64,000 nucleotides of DNA from Ptiloglossa arizonensis. Taxonomy: Eukaryota; Arthropoda; Insecta; Hymenoptera; Colletidae. The translations under genes were made by a program, and so were the position numbers. The stretch spans positions 1,364,001 through 1,428,000 of the forward strand of contig NW_027478397.1 in NCBI RefSeq assembly GCF_051014685.1, read 5' to 3'. Under the pieces are notes generated by a model. The model was not told the origin of the DNA. It saw only the letters and a program-made list of their open reading frames with translations, and did no database searches. Below are positions 1 to 12,653 of this stretch, piece after piece; the first letter of the stretch is position 1, and every line of letters begins with the position of its first letter.

Positions 1-177
1 GCATCTGAAAGTAGAAACTCGCCCGATTACAACGGTGTGTGTACTTTTCCCCTAGGCCATTCCAGTTGTTGGTTTCGAGTATCAGACCAGCGAAAATTTT
101 GATGGTTTCTCAACCATTCCTTAACTTCAAACTCCCATATCTCGCGAACGGATTGACGATCTCGAGAATTTCCTATT
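1..177 (+). repeat. Representative monomer and its internal map
   Basis: This first unit sets the phase used for all monomer positions here. Landmarks are GCATCTGAAA at 1-10, GCCCGATTAC at 21-30, CCTAGG at 51-56, GGTTTCGAGT at 71-80, AAAATTTT at 93-100, TTAACTTCAA at 121-130, CTCGCGAACGG at 141-151 and CTCGAG at 161-166. The four palindromic motifs (AvrII-, NruI- and XhoI-type sites plus AAAATTTT) recur in most units. Three main variants exist at 74-92: CGAGTATCAGACTTGCG, CGAGTATCAGACCAGCG (this unit) and CTAGCATCAGAATTGCG. The segment at 51-64 is the other hotspot of variation. The unit carries about ten CpG dinucleotides. Confidence 0.95.
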
Positions 178-1303
178 GCTTCTGAAAGCAGAAATTCGCC
201 CGATTACAACGGTATGTGAATTTTTCCCGTAGGCCATTGTAGTTATTGGTTTCGAGTATCAGACTTGCGAAAATTTTGATGGTTTCTCAACCATTCCTTA
301 ACTTCCAACTCCCATATCTCGCGAACGGATTGACGATCTCGAGAATTTCCTATTGCTTCTGAAAGCAGAAACTCGCCCGATTGCAACGGTATGTGTATTT
401 TTCCCCTGGGCCATAGTAGTTATTGATTTCGAGTATCAGACTTGCGAAAATTTTGATGGTTTCTCAACCATTCCTTAACTTCAAACTCCCATATCTCGCG
501 AACGGATTGACGAACTCGAGAAATTCCTGTTGCATGTGAAAGTAGAAAGTCACCCGATTACAACGGTTTGTGTATTTTTCCCCTAGGCCTTTGTAGTTAT
601 TGGTTTCGAGTATCAGACTTGCGAAAATTTTGATGGTTTCTCAACCATTCCTTATTTTCACACTTCCATATCTCGCGAACGGATTGACGAACTCGAGAAT
701 TTCCTATTGCATCTGAGAGCAGAAAATCGCCCGATTACAACGGTGTGTGTACTTTTCCCCTAGGCCATTCCAGTTGTTGGTTTCGAGTATCAGACTTGCG
801 AAAATTTTGATGGTTTCTCAACCATTCCTTATTTTCACACTTCCATATCTCGCGAACTGATTGACGAACTCGAGAATTTCCTATTGCATCTGAGAGCAGA
901 AAATCGCCCGATTACAACGGTGTGTGTGCTTTTCCCCTAGGCCATTCCAGTTGTTGGTTTCGAGTATCAGACCAGCGAAAATTTTGATGGTTTCTCAAGC
1001 ATGCCTTAAATTCAAACTTCCATATCTCGCGAACGCATTGACGAACTCGAGAAATTCCTGTTGCATGTGAAAGTAGAATCTCGCCCGATTACAATGGTAT
1101 GTGTATTTTTCCCCTAGGCATTTGTAGTTATTGGTTTCGAGTATCAGACTTGCGAAAATTTTGATGGTTTCTCAACCATTCCTTAACGTCACACTTCCAT
1201 ATCTCGCGAACGGATTGGCGAACTCGAGAAATTCCTGTTGCATTTGAAAGTAGAAACTTGCCCGATTACAATGGTGTGTGTGCTTTTCCCCTAGGCCGTT
1301 CCT
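1..1303 (+). repeat. Left-edge monomers, no clear higher-order period
   Basis: About seven monomers precede the first well-defined higher-order repeat. They mix the ACTTGCG and ACCAGCG variants and contain units ending TTATTTTCACACTTCC. That variant returns at several places up to about 8.5 kb and again near 20.65 and 23.65 kb. No gene or other element is seen. The array evidently continues to the left of the window, because the first base lies inside it at a monomer boundary of my choosing. Confidence 0.8.
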
Positions 1304-2896
1304 GTTATTGGTTTCGAGTATCAGACTTGCGAAAATTTTGATGGTTTCTCAACCATTCCTTAACTTCAAACTCCCACATCTCGCGAACGGATTGACGAAC
1401 TCGAGAAATTCCTATTGCATCTGAAAGTAGAAACTCCCCCGATTACAAAGGTATGTGTATTTTTCCCCTAGGCAATGGTAGTTATTGGTTTCGAGTATCA
1501 GACTTGCGAAATTTGTGATGGTTTCTCAACCATTCCTTAACTTCAAACTCCGATACCTCGCGAACGGATTGGCGAACTCGAGAAGTTCCTGTCGCCTCTG
1601 AAAGTAGATACTTGCCCGATTACAATGGTGTGTGTACTTTTCCCCTAGGTCATTCCGGTTATTCGTTTCTAGCATCAGACTTGCGAAAATTTTGATGGTT
1701 TCTCAACCGTTCCTTAACTTCAAACTCCCGTATCTCGCGAACGGATTGACGATCTCGAGAATTTCCTATTGCATCTGAAAGCAGAAACTCGCCCGATTAC
1801 AACGGTATGTGTATTTTTCCCCTGGGCCATAGTAGTTATTGATTTCGAGTATCAGACTTGCGAAAATTTAGATGGTTTCTCAACCATTCCTTAACTTCAA
1901 ACTCCCATATCTCGCGAACGGATTGACGAACTCGAGAAATTCCTGTTGCATCTGAAAGTAGAAACTCGCCCGATTGCAATGGTGTGTGTACTTTTCCCCT
2001 AGGCCATTCCAGTTATTGGTTTCGAGTATCAGACCAGCGAAAATTTTGATGATTTCTCAACCATTCCTTAACTTCAAATTCCCATATCCCGCGAACAGAT
2101 TGACGAACTAGAGAAATTCCTGTTGCATGTGAAAGTAGAAAGTCACCCGATTACAACGGTATGTGTATTTTTCCCCTAGGCCTTTGTAGTTATTGGTTTC
2201 GAGTATCAGACCAGCGAAAATTTTGATGATTTCTCAACCATTCCTTAACTTCAAATTCCCATATCCCGCGAACGGATTGACGAACTCGAGAAATTCCTGT
2301 TGCATGTGAAAGTAGAAAGTCACCCGATTACAAAGGTATGTGTATTTTTCCCCTAGGCCTTTGTATTTATTGGTTTCGAGTATCAGACTTGCGAAAATTT
2401 TGATGGTTTCTCAACCATTCCTTATTTTCACACTTCCATATCTCGCGAACGGATTGACGAACTCGAGAATTTCCTATTGCATCTGAGAGCAGAAAATCGC
2501 CCGATTACAACGGTGTGTGTACTTTTCCCCTAGGCCATTCCAGTTGTTGGTTTCGAGTATCAGACCAGCGAAAGTTTTGATGGTTCCTCAAGCATGCCTT
2601 AAATTCAAACTTCCATATCTCGCGAACGGATTAACGAACTCGAGAATTTCCTATTGCATCTGAAAGCAGAAACTCGCCCGATTACAACGGTATGTGTATT
2701 TTTGCCCTAGGCCATAGTAGTTATTGGATTCGAGTTTCAGACTTGCGAAAATTTTGATGATTTCTCAACCATTCCTTAACTTCAAACTGCCATATCTCGC
2801 GTACGCATTGACGAACTCGAGAACTTCCTGTTGCATGTGAAAGTAGAATCTCGCCCGATTACAATGGTATGTGTATTTTTCCCCTAGGCATTTGTA
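1304..2896 (+). repeat. 9-mer higher-order repeat, copy 1 (1593 bp)
   Basis: This 1593-bp unit (9 x 177) is repeated immediately downstream. Shared rare variants include CTCCCACATC (1371 and 2964), AACTCCCCCGATT, CCTGTCGCCT, AAATTTAGATGG and CTCCCGTATC. By eye the two copies agree throughout apart from the junction ends. It contains one of the two perfect CENP-B-box-like sites (1726-1742). Confidence 0.92.
1726..1742 (-). other. CENP-B-box-like 17-mer, perfect core match
   Basis: Read on the minus strand, the 17 bases are G-TTCG-CGAG-A-TA-CGGG-A. This fits all nine conserved positions of the mammalian CENP-B box core (nTTCGnnnnAnnCGGGn). Most other monomers have TGGG in place of CGGG (monomer positions 133-149), which is one mismatch and could reflect a CpG transition. 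CENP-B is a mammalian centromere protein, and no equivalent is established for this satellite. Functional binding is therefore speculative. Confidence 0.35.
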
Positions 2897-4489
2897 GTTA
2901 TTGGTTTCGAGTATCAGACTTGCGAAAATTTTGATGGTTTCTCAACCATTCCTTAACTTCAAACTCCCACATCTCGCGAACGGATTGACGAACTCGAGAA
3001 ATTCCTATTGCATCTGAAAGTAGAAACTCCCCCGATTACAAAGGTATGTGTATTTTTCCCCTAGGCAATGGTAGTTATTGGTTTCGAGTATCAGACTTGC
3101 GAAATTTGTGATGGTTTCTCAACCATTCCTTAACTTCAAACTCCGATACCTCGCGAACGGATTGGCGAACTCGAGAAGTTCCTGTCGCCTCTGAAAGTAG
3201 ATACTTGCCCGATTACAATGGTGTGTGTACTTTTCCCCTAGGTCATTCCGGTTATTCGTTTCTAGCATCAGACTTGCGAAAATTTTGATGGTTTCTCAAC
3301 CGTTCCTTAACTTCAAACTCCCGTATCTCGCGAACGGATTGACGATCTCGAGAATTTCCTATTGCATCTGAAAGCAGAAACTCGCCCGATTACAACGGTA
3401 TGTGTATTTTTCCCCTGGGCCATAGTAGTTATTGATTTCGAGTATCAGACTTGCGAAAATTTAGATGGTTTCTCAACCATTCCTTAACTTCAAACTCCCA
3501 TATCTCGCGAACGGATTGACGAACTCGAGAAATTCCTGTTGCATCTGAAAGTAGAAACTCGCCCGATTGCAATGGTGTGTGTACTTTTCCCCTAGGCCAT
3601 TCCAGTTATTGGTTTCGAGTATCAGACCAGCGAAAATTTTGATGATTTCTCAACCATTCCTTAACTTCAAATTCCCATATCCCGCGAACAGATTGACGAA
3701 CTAGAGAAATTCCTGTTGCATGTGAAAGTAGAAAGTCACCCGATTACAACGGTATGTGTATTTTTCCCCTAGGCCTTTGTAGTTATTGGTTTCGAGTATC
3801 AGACCAGCGAAAATTTTGATGATTTCTCAACCATTCCTTAACTTCAAATTCCCATATCCCGCGAACGGATTGACGAACTCGAGAAATTCCTGTTGCATGT
3901 GAAAGTAGAAAGTCACCCGATTACAAAGGTATGTGTATTTTTCCCCTAGGCCTTTGTATTTATTGGTTTCGAGTATCAGACTTGCGAAAATTTTGATGGT
4001 TTCTCAACCATTCCTTATTTTCACACTTCCATATCTCGCGAACGGATTGACGAACTCGAGAATTTCCTATTGCATCTGAGAGCAGAAAATCGCCCGATTA
4101 CAACGGTGTGTGTACTTTTCCCCTAGGCCATTCCAGTTGTTGGTTTCGAGTATCAGACCAGCGAAAGTTTTGATGGTTCCTCAAGCATGCCTTAAATTCA
4201 AACTTCCATATCTCGCGAACGGATTAACGAACTCGAGAATTTCCTATTGCATCTGAAAGCAGAAACTCGCCCGATTACAACGGTATGTGTATTTTTGCCC
4301 TAGGCCATAGTAGTTATTGGATTCGAGTTTCAGACTTGCGAAAATTTTGATGATTTCTCAACCATTCCTTAACTTCAAACTGCCATATCTCGCGTACGCA
4401 TTGACGAACTCGAGAACTTCCTGTTGCATGTGAAAGTAGAATCTCGCCCGATTACAATGGTATGTGTATTTTTCCCCTAGGCATTTGTA
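2897..4489 (+). repeat. 9-mer higher-order repeat, copy 2 (1593 bp)
   Basis: This is the second tandem copy of the unit starting at 1304, offset exactly 1593 bp. The match continues to about 4556 and then breaks, where CACATCTC is replaced by CATATCTC and the following monomer has GAAACTCCTG. Two to three monomers of the same unit reappear near 6063-6420 at an offset of about 15 monomers, which shows older shuffling of this segment. Confidence 0.92.
3319..3335 (-). other. CENP-B-box-like 17-mer, second perfect core match
   Basis: This is the same site as at 1726-1742, in the second copy of the 9-mer (offset 1593 bp). It arose by duplication and does not count as independent support. Confidence 0.35.
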
Positions 4490-4766
4490 GTTATTGGTTT
4501 CGAGTATCAGACTTGCGAAAATTTTGATGGTTTCTCAACCATTCCTTAACTTCAAACTCCCATATCTCGCGAACGGATTGACGAACTCGAGAAACTCCTG
4601 TTGCATCTGAAAGCAGAAACTCGCGCGATTACAACGGTGTGGGTACTTTTCCCCTAGGCCATTCCAGTTGTTGGTTTCGAGTATCAGACCAGCGAAAATT
4701 TTGATGGTTACTCAAGCATGCCTTAAATTCAAACTTCCATATCTCGCGAACGGATTGACGAACTCG

Positions 4767-6063
4767 AGAAATTCCTGTTGCATTTGAAAGTAGAAACTTG
4801 CCCGATTACAATGGTGTGTGTGCTTTTCCCCTAGGCCGTTCCAGTTATTGGTTTCGCGTATCAGACTTGCGAAAATTTTGATGGTTTCTCAACCATTCCT
4901 TAACTTCAAACTCCGATACCTCGCGAACGGATTGGCGAACTCGAGAATTTCCTGTCGCCTCTGAAAGTAGATACTTGCCCGATTACAATGGTGTGTGTAC
5001 TTTTCCCCTAGGTCATTCCAGTTATTCGTTTCTAGCATCAGACTTGCGAAAATTTTGATGGCTTCTCAACCATTCCTTAATTCAAACTTTCCATACCTCG
5101 CGAACGGATCGACGAGCTCGAGAAATTCCTGTTGCATCTGAAAGTAGAAACTCGCCCGATTACAAAGGTATGTGTTGTTTTCCCCTAGACCATTCCAGTT
5201 GTTGGTTTCGAGTATCAGCCCAGCGAAAATTTTGATGGTTACTCAAGCATGCCTTAAACTCAAACTTCCATATCTCGCGAACGGATTGACGAACTCGAGA
5301 ATTTCCTATTGCATCTGAAAGCAGAAACTCGCCCGATTACAACGGTATGTGTATTTTTGCCCTAGGCCATAGTAGTTATCGGTTTCGAGGATCAGACTTG
5401 CGAAAATTTTGATGGTTTCTCAACCATTCCTTAACTTCAAACTCCGATACCTCGCGAACGGATTGGCGAACTCGAGAAATTCCTGTTGCATTTGAAAGTA
5501 GAAACTTGCACGATTACAATGGTGTGTGTGCTTTTCCCCTAGGCCGTTCCAGTTATTGGTTTCGCGTATCAGACTTGCGAAAATTTTGATGGTTTCTCAA
5601 CCATTCCTTAACTTCAAACTCCGATACCTCGCGAACGGATTGGCGAACTCGAGAATTTCCTGTCGCCTCTGAAAGTAGATACTTGCCCGATTACAATGGT
5701 GTGTGTACTTTTCCCCTAGGTCATTCCAGTTATTCGTTTCTAGCATCAGACTTGCGAAAATTTTGATGGCTTCTCAACCATTCCTTAATTCAAACTTTCC
5801 ATACCTCGCGAACGGATCGACGAGCTCGAGAAATTCCTGTTGCATCTGAAAGTAGAAACTCGCCCGATTACAAAGGTATGTGTTATTTTCCCCTAGACCA
5901 TTCCAGTTGTTGGTTTCGAGTATCAGCCCAGCGAAAATTTTGATGGTTACTCAAGCATGCCTTAAACTCAAACTTCCATATCTCGCGAACGGATTGACGA
6001 ACTCGAGAATTTCCTATTGCATCTGAAAGCAGAAACTCGCCCGATTACAACGGTATGTGTATT
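4767..6063 (+). repeat. 4-mer higher-order repeat, two partial copies (708 bp offset)
   Basis: The segments 4767-5355 and 5475-6063 match at an offset of 708 bp (4 x 177). Markers are CCTGTCGCCT at 4951 and 5659, GGTTTCGCGTATC, the TTAATTCAAACTTTCC variant (a compensated 1-bp shift that leaves the length unchanged) and GAACGGATCGACGAGCTCG. The match stops at 6063, where the first copy has TTTTTGCCC and the second TTTTTCCCC. Confidence 0.88.
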
Positions 6064-8719
6064 TTTCCCCTGGGCCATAGTAGTTATTGATTGCGAGTAT
6101 CAGACTTGCGAAAATTTTGATGGTTTCTCAACCATTCCTTAACTTCAAACTCCCATATCTCGCGAACGGATTGACGAACTCGAGAAATTCCTGTTGCATC
6201 TGAAAGTAGAAACTCGCCCGATTGCAATGGTGTGTGTACTTTTCCCCTAGGCCATTCCAGTTATTGGTTTCGAGTATCAGACCAGCGAAAATTTTGATGA
6301 TTTCTCAACCATTCCTTAACTTCAAATTCCCATATCCCGCGAACAGATTGACGAACTAGAGAAATTCCTGTTGCATGTGAAAGCAGAAAGTCACCCGATT
6401 ACAACGGTATGTGTATTATTCCCCTAGGCCTTTGTAGTTATTGGTTTCGAGTATCAGACTTGCGAAAATTTTGATGGTTTCTCAACCATTCCTTAACTTC
6501 AAACTTCCATATCTCGCGAACGGATTGACGAACTCGAGAATTTCCTATTGCATCTGAGAGCAGAAAATCGCCCGATTACAACGGTGTGTGTACTTTTCCC
6601 CTAGGCCATTCCAGTTGTTGGTTTCGAGTATCAGACTTGCGAAAATTTTGATGGCTTCTCAACCATTCCTTATTTTCACACTTCCATATCTCGCGAACGG
6701 ATTGACGAACTCGAGAATTTCCTATTGCATCTGAAAGCAGAAACTCGCGCGATTACAACGGTGTGTGTACTTTTCCCCTAGGCCATTCCAGTTTTTGGTT
6801 TCGAGTATCAGACCAGCGAAAATTTTGATGGTTTCTCAACCATTCCTTAACTTCAAACTCCCATATCTCACGAACGGATTGACGAACTCGAGAAATTCCT
6901 GTTGCATCTGAAAGCAGAAACTCGCGCGATTACAACGGTGTGGGTACTTTTCCCCTAGGCCATTCCAGTTGTTGGTTTCGAGTATCAGACCAGCGAAAAT
7001 TTTGATGGTTACTCAAGCATGCCTTAAATTCAAACTTCCATATCTCGCGAACGGATTGACGAACTCGAGAATTTCCTATTGCATCTGAAAGCAGAAACTC
7101 GCCCGATTACAACGGTATGTGTATTTTTGCCCTAGGCCATAGTAGTTATTGGATTCGAGTTTCAGACTTGCGAAAATTTTGATGATTTCTCAACCATTCC
7201 TTAACTTCAAACTGCCATATCTCGCGTACGCATTGACGAACTCGAGAAATTGCTGTTGCATGTGAAAGTAGAATCTCGCCCGATTACAATGGTATGTGTA
7301 TTTTTCCCCTAGGCCATTCCAGTTATTGGTTTCGAGTATCAGACCAGCGAAAATTTTGATGATTTCTCAACCATTCCTTAACTTCAAATTCCCATATCCC
7401 GCGAACGGATTGACGAACTCGAGAAATTCCTGTTGCTTGTGAAAGTAGAAAGTCACCCGATTACAACGGTATGTGTATTTTTCCCCTAGACCTTTGTAGT
7501 TATTGGTTTCGAGTATCAGACTTGCGAAAATTTTGATGGTTTCTCAACCATTCCTTATTTTCACACTTCCATATCTCGCGAACGGATTGACGAACTCGAG
7601 AATTTCCTATTGCATCTGAGAGCAGAAAATCGCCCGATTACAACGGTGTGTGTACTTTTCCCCTAGGCCATTCCAGTTGTTGGTTTCGAGTATCAGACCA
7701 GCGAAAATTTTGATGGTTTCTCAAGCATGCCTTAACTTCAAACTTCCATATCTCGCGAACGGATAGACGAACTCGAGAATTTCCTATTGCATCTGAAAGC
7801 AGAAACTCGCGCGATTACAACGGTGTGTGTACTTTTCCCCTAGGCCATTCCAGTTGTTGGTTTCGAGTATCAGACCAGCGAAAATTTTGATGGTTACTCA
7901 AGCATGCCTTAAATTCAAACTTCCATATCTCGCGAACGGATTGACGAACTCGAGAATTTCCTATTGCATCTGAAAGCAGAAACTCGCCCGATTACAACGG
8001 TATGTGTATTTTTGCCGTAGGCCATAGTAGTTATCGGTTTCGAGGATCAGACTTGCGAAAATTTTGATGGTTTCTCAACCATTCCTTAACTTCAAACTCC
8101 GATACCTCGCGAACGGATTGGCGAACTCGAGAAATTCCTGTTGCATCTGAAAGTAGAAACTCGCCCGATTACAACGGTGTGTGTACTTTTCCCCTAGGCC
8201 ATTCCAGTTGTTGGTTTCGAGTATCAGACTTGCGAAAATTTTGATGGTTTCTCAACCATTCCTTATTTTCACACTTCCATATCTCGCGAACGGATTGACG
8301 AACTCGAGAATTTCCTATTGCATCTGAGAGCAGAAAATCGCCCGATTACAACGGTGTGTGTACTTTTCCCCTAGGCCATTCCAGTTGTTGGTTTCGAGTA
8401 TCAGCCCAGCGAAAATTTTGATGGTTTCTCAACCATTCCTTATTTTCACACTTCCATATCTCGCGAACGGATTGACGAACTCGAGAATTTCCTATTGCAT
8501 CTGAAAGCAGAAACTCGCCCGATTACAACGGTATGTGTATTTTTGCCCTAGGCCATAGTAGTTATTGGATTCGAGTTTCAGACTTGCGAAAATTTTGATG
8601 ATTTCTCAACCATTCCTTATCTTCAAACTGCCATATCTCGCGTACGCATTGACGAACTAGAGAAATTGCTGTTGCATGTGAAAGTAGAATCTCGCCCGAT
8701 TACAATGGTATGTGTATTT
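6064..8719 (+). repeat. Mixed monomers between the 4-mer and 10-mer zones
   Basis: About 15 monomers form no simple tandem higher-order unit here. A stretch near 6900-7040 matches 4600-4740 at an offset of 2301 bp (13 x 177), shown by the rare TGTGGGTAC at 4638 and 6939. Units with ATTTTCACACTTCC and CATGCCTTAAATTC recur. Nothing other than satellite is present. Confidence 0.85.
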
Positions 8720-11115
8720 TTCCCCTAGGCATTTGTAGTTATTGGTTTCGAGTATCAGACTTGCGAAAATTTTGATGGTTTCTCAATCATTCCTTAACTT
8801 CAAACTTCCATATCTCGCGAACGGATTGACGAACTCGAGAATTTCCTATTGCATCTGACAGCAGAAACTCGCCCGATTACAACGGTATGTGTATTTTTGC
8901 CCTAGCCCATAGTAGTTATTGGATTCGAGTATCAGACTTGCGAAAATTTTGATGATTTCTCAGCCATTCCTTAACTTCAAACTCCCATATCACGCGAACG
9001 GATTGACGAACTCGAGAAATTCCTGTTGCATCTGAAAGTAGAAACTCGCCCGTTTACAATGGTGTGTGTACTTTTTCCCTAGGCCATTCCAGTTATTAGT
9101 TTCGAGTATCAGTCCCGCGAAAATTTTGATGGTTTCTCAACCATTCCTTAACTTCAAACTCCCATATCCCGCGAACCGATTGACGAACTCGAGAAATTCC
9201 TGTTGCATCTGAAAGTAGAAACTAGCCCGATTACAATGGTGTGTGTACTTTTTCCCTAGGCCATAGTAGTTATTGGTTTCGAGTATCAGACTTGCGAAAA
9301 TTTTGATGGTTTCTCAACCATTCCTTAACTGCAAACTCCCATATCTCGCGAACTGATTGACGAACTCGATTATTTCCTGTTGCATCTGAAAGTAGAAGGT
9401 CGACCGATTACAATGGTGTGTGTACTTTTTCCCTAGGTCATTCCAGTTATTCGTTTCTAGCATCAGAATTGCAAAAATTTTTATGGTTTCTCAACCATTC
9501 CTTAACTTCAAACTCCCATATCTCGCGAACGGATTGACGAACTCGAGAAATTCCTGTTGCATCTGAAAGTAGAAACTCGCCCGATTACAACGGTGTGTGT
9601 ACTTTTCCCCTAGGCCATTCCAGTTATTGGTTTCGAGTATCAGACTTGCGAAAATTGTGATGGTTTCTCAACCATTCCTTAACTTCAAACTCCCATATCT
9701 CGCGAACGGATTGACGAGCTCGAGAAGTTCCTGTTGCATCTGAAAGTAGAAACTCGACCGATTAGAATGGTGTGTGCACCTTTCCGCTAGGTCATTCCAG
9801 TTATTCGTTTCTTGCATCAGAATTGCGAAAATTTTGATGGTTTCTCAACCATTCATTAACTTCAAACACCGATACCTCGCGAACGGATTGGCGAACTCGA
9901 GAAATTCCTGTAGCATCTGAAAGTAGAAACTCGCCCGATTGCAAAGTTATGTGTATTTTTCCCCCAGGCCATAGTAGTTATTGGTTTCGAGTATCAGACT
10001 TGCGAAAATTGTGATGGTCTCTCAACCATTCCTTAACTTCAAACTCCCATATCTCGCGAACGGATTGACGAACTCGAGGAATTCCTGTTGCATCTGAAAG
10101 TAGAAACTCGCCCCATTACTATGGCGTGTGTACTATTCCCCTAGGCCATTCCTGTTATTGGTTTCGAGTATCAGACTTGCAAAAATTTTGATGGTTTCTC
10201 AACCGTTCCTTAATTTCAAACTCCCATATCTCGCGAACGGATTGACGAACTCGAGAAATTCCTGTTGCATCTGAGAGCAGAAACTCGTCCGATTACAACG
10301 GTATGTGTATTTTTGCCCTAGGCCATAGTAGTTATTGGTTTCGAGTATCAGACTTGCGAAAATTTTGATGGTTTCTCAACCATTCCTTAACTTCAAACTC
10401 CGATACCTCGCGAACGGATTGGCGAACTCGAGAAATTCCTGTTGCATCTGAAAGCAGAAACTCGCCCGATTACAATGGCGTGTTTACTTTTCCCCTAGGC
10501 CATTCCAGTTATTGGTTTCGAGTATCAGACTTGCGAAAATTTTGATGGTTTCTCAATCATTCCTTAACTTCAAACTTCCATATCTCGCGAACGGATTGAC
10601 GAACTCGAGAATTTCCTATTGCATCTGACAGCAGAAACTCGCCCGATTACAACGGTATGTGTATTTTTGCCCTAGCCCATAGTAGTTATTGGATTCGAGT
10701 ATCAGACTTGCGAAAATTTTAATGATTTCTCAGCCATTCCTTAACTTCAAACTCCCATATCACGCGAACGGATTGACGAACTCGAGAAATTCCTGTTGCA
10801 TCTGAAAGTAGAAACTCGCCCGTTTACAATGGTGTGTGTACTTTTTCCCTAGGCCATTCCAGTTATTAGTTTCGAGTATCAGTCCAGCGAAAATTTTGAT
10901 GGTTTCTCAACCATTCCTTAACTTCAAACTCCCATATCCCGCGAACCGATTGACGAACTCGAGAAATTCCTGTTGCATCTGAAAGTAGAAACTAGCCCGA
11001 TTACAATGGTGTGTGTACTTTTTCCCTAGGCCATAGTAGTTATTGGTTTCGAGTATCAGACTTGCGAAAATTTTGATGGTTTCTCAACCATTCCTTAACT
11101 GCAAACTCCCATATC
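8720..11115 (+). repeat. 10-mer repeat, flanking copies at 1770 bp offset
   Basis: Segments of about 600 bp at 8720-9345 and 10490-11115 match at an offset of 1770 bp (10 x 177). The rare TCTCAATCAT lies at 8781 and 10551. Shared neighbours include TTTTTGCCCTAGCCCATAG, CTCAGCCATTCC, ATCACGCGAACGG, CCGTTTACAATGG and CGCGAACCGATTG. The monomers in between are more diverged and include the CTAGCATCAGAATTGC variant. Confidence 0.88.
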
Positions 11116-12653
11116 TCGCGAACGGAATGACGAACTCGTGAAATTTCTGTTGCATCTGAAAGTAGAAACTCGCCCGATTACAATGGTGTGTGTACTTTTC
11201 CCCTAGGCCATTCCAGTTATTCGTTTCTAGCATCACAATTGCGGCAATTTTGATGGTTTCTCAACCATTCAATAACTTCAAACTCGCATATCTCGCGAAC
11301 GGATAGACGAACTCGAGAAATTCCTGTTGCATCTGAAAGCAGAAACTCGCCCGATTACAACGGTATGTGTATTTTTGCCCTAGGCCATAGTAGTTATTGG
11401 TTTCGAGTATCAGACATGCGAAAATTTTGATGGTTTCTCAACCATTCCTTAACTTCAAACTCCCATTTCTCGCGAACGGATTGCCGAACTCGAGAATTTC
11501 CTATTGCATCTGAAAGCTGAAACTCGCCCGGTTACAACGGTATGTGCATTTTGGCCTAGGCCATAGTAGTTATTGGTTTCGAGTATCAGACTTGCGAAAA
11601 TTTTGATGGTTTCTCAACCATTCCTTAACTTCAAACTCCCATATCCCGCGAACGGATTGACGAACTCGAGAAATTCCTGTTGCATCTGAAAGCAGAAACT
11701 CGCCCGATTACAATGGTGTGTGTACTTTTCCCCTAGGCCATTCCAGTTATTGGTTTCGAGTATCAGACTTGCGACAATTTTGATGGTTTCTCAATCATTC
11801 CTTAACTTCAAACTTCCATATCTCGCGAACGGATTGACGAACTCGAGAATTTCCTATTGCATCTGACAGCAGAAACTCGCCCGATTACAACGGTATGTGT
11901 ATTTTTGCCCTAGCCCATAGTAGTTATTGGATTCGAGTATCAGACTTGCGAAAATTTTGATGGTTTCTCAACCATGCCTTAACTTCAAACTCCCATATCT
12001 CGCGAACGGATTGACGAACCCGAGAAATTCCTGTTGTATCGGAAAGTAGAAACTCGCCCGATTACAATGGTGTGCGTACTTTTACCCTAGGTCATTCCAG
12101 TTATTGCTTTCGAGTATCAAACCAGCGAAAATTTTGATGGTTTCTCAACCATTCCTTAACTTCCAACTCCCATATCTCGCGAACGGATTGACGAACTCGA
12201 GAAACTCCTGTTGCATCTGAAAGTAGAAACTCGCCCGATTACAATGGTATGTGTACTTTTCCCCTAGGCCATTGTAGTTATTGGTTTCGAGTATCAGACT
12301 TGCGAAAATTTTGATGGTTTCTCAGCCATTCCTTAACTTCAAACTCCCATATCACGCGAACGGATTGACGAACTCGAGAAATTCCTGTTGTACCGGAAAG
12401 TAGAAACTCGCCCGATTACAATGGTGTGCGTACTTTTACCCTAGGTCATTCCAGTTATTGCTTTCGAGTATCAAACCAGCGAAAATTTTGATGGTTTCTC
12501 AACCATGCCTTAACTTCAAACTCCCATATCTCGCGAACGGATTGACGAACCCGAGAAATTCCTGTTGTATCGGAAAGTAGAAACTCGCCCGATTACAATG
12601 GTGTGCGTACTTTTACCCTAGGTCATTCCAGTTATTGCTTTCGAGTATCAAAC
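10885..12653 (+). repeat. 10-mer higher-order repeat, copy 1 (1769 bp)
   Basis: The segment 10885-12388 matches 12654-14157 at an offset of 1769 bp, that is ten monomers less one base. The missing base is the 176-bp monomer around 11547-11563, which has GTGCATTTTGGCCTAGG. Other shared markers are TTAACTGCAAACTCCC (11101 region), GAACTCGTGAAATTTCTG, ATTGCGGCAATTTTG and ATCGGAAAGTAG. Confidence 0.9.

Noticed and set aside
161..166. CTCGAG, TCGCGA and similar palindromes as transcription-factor operators
   Set aside because: They are ordinary parts of the repeat unit with no gene nearby, so a regulatory reading has no support.
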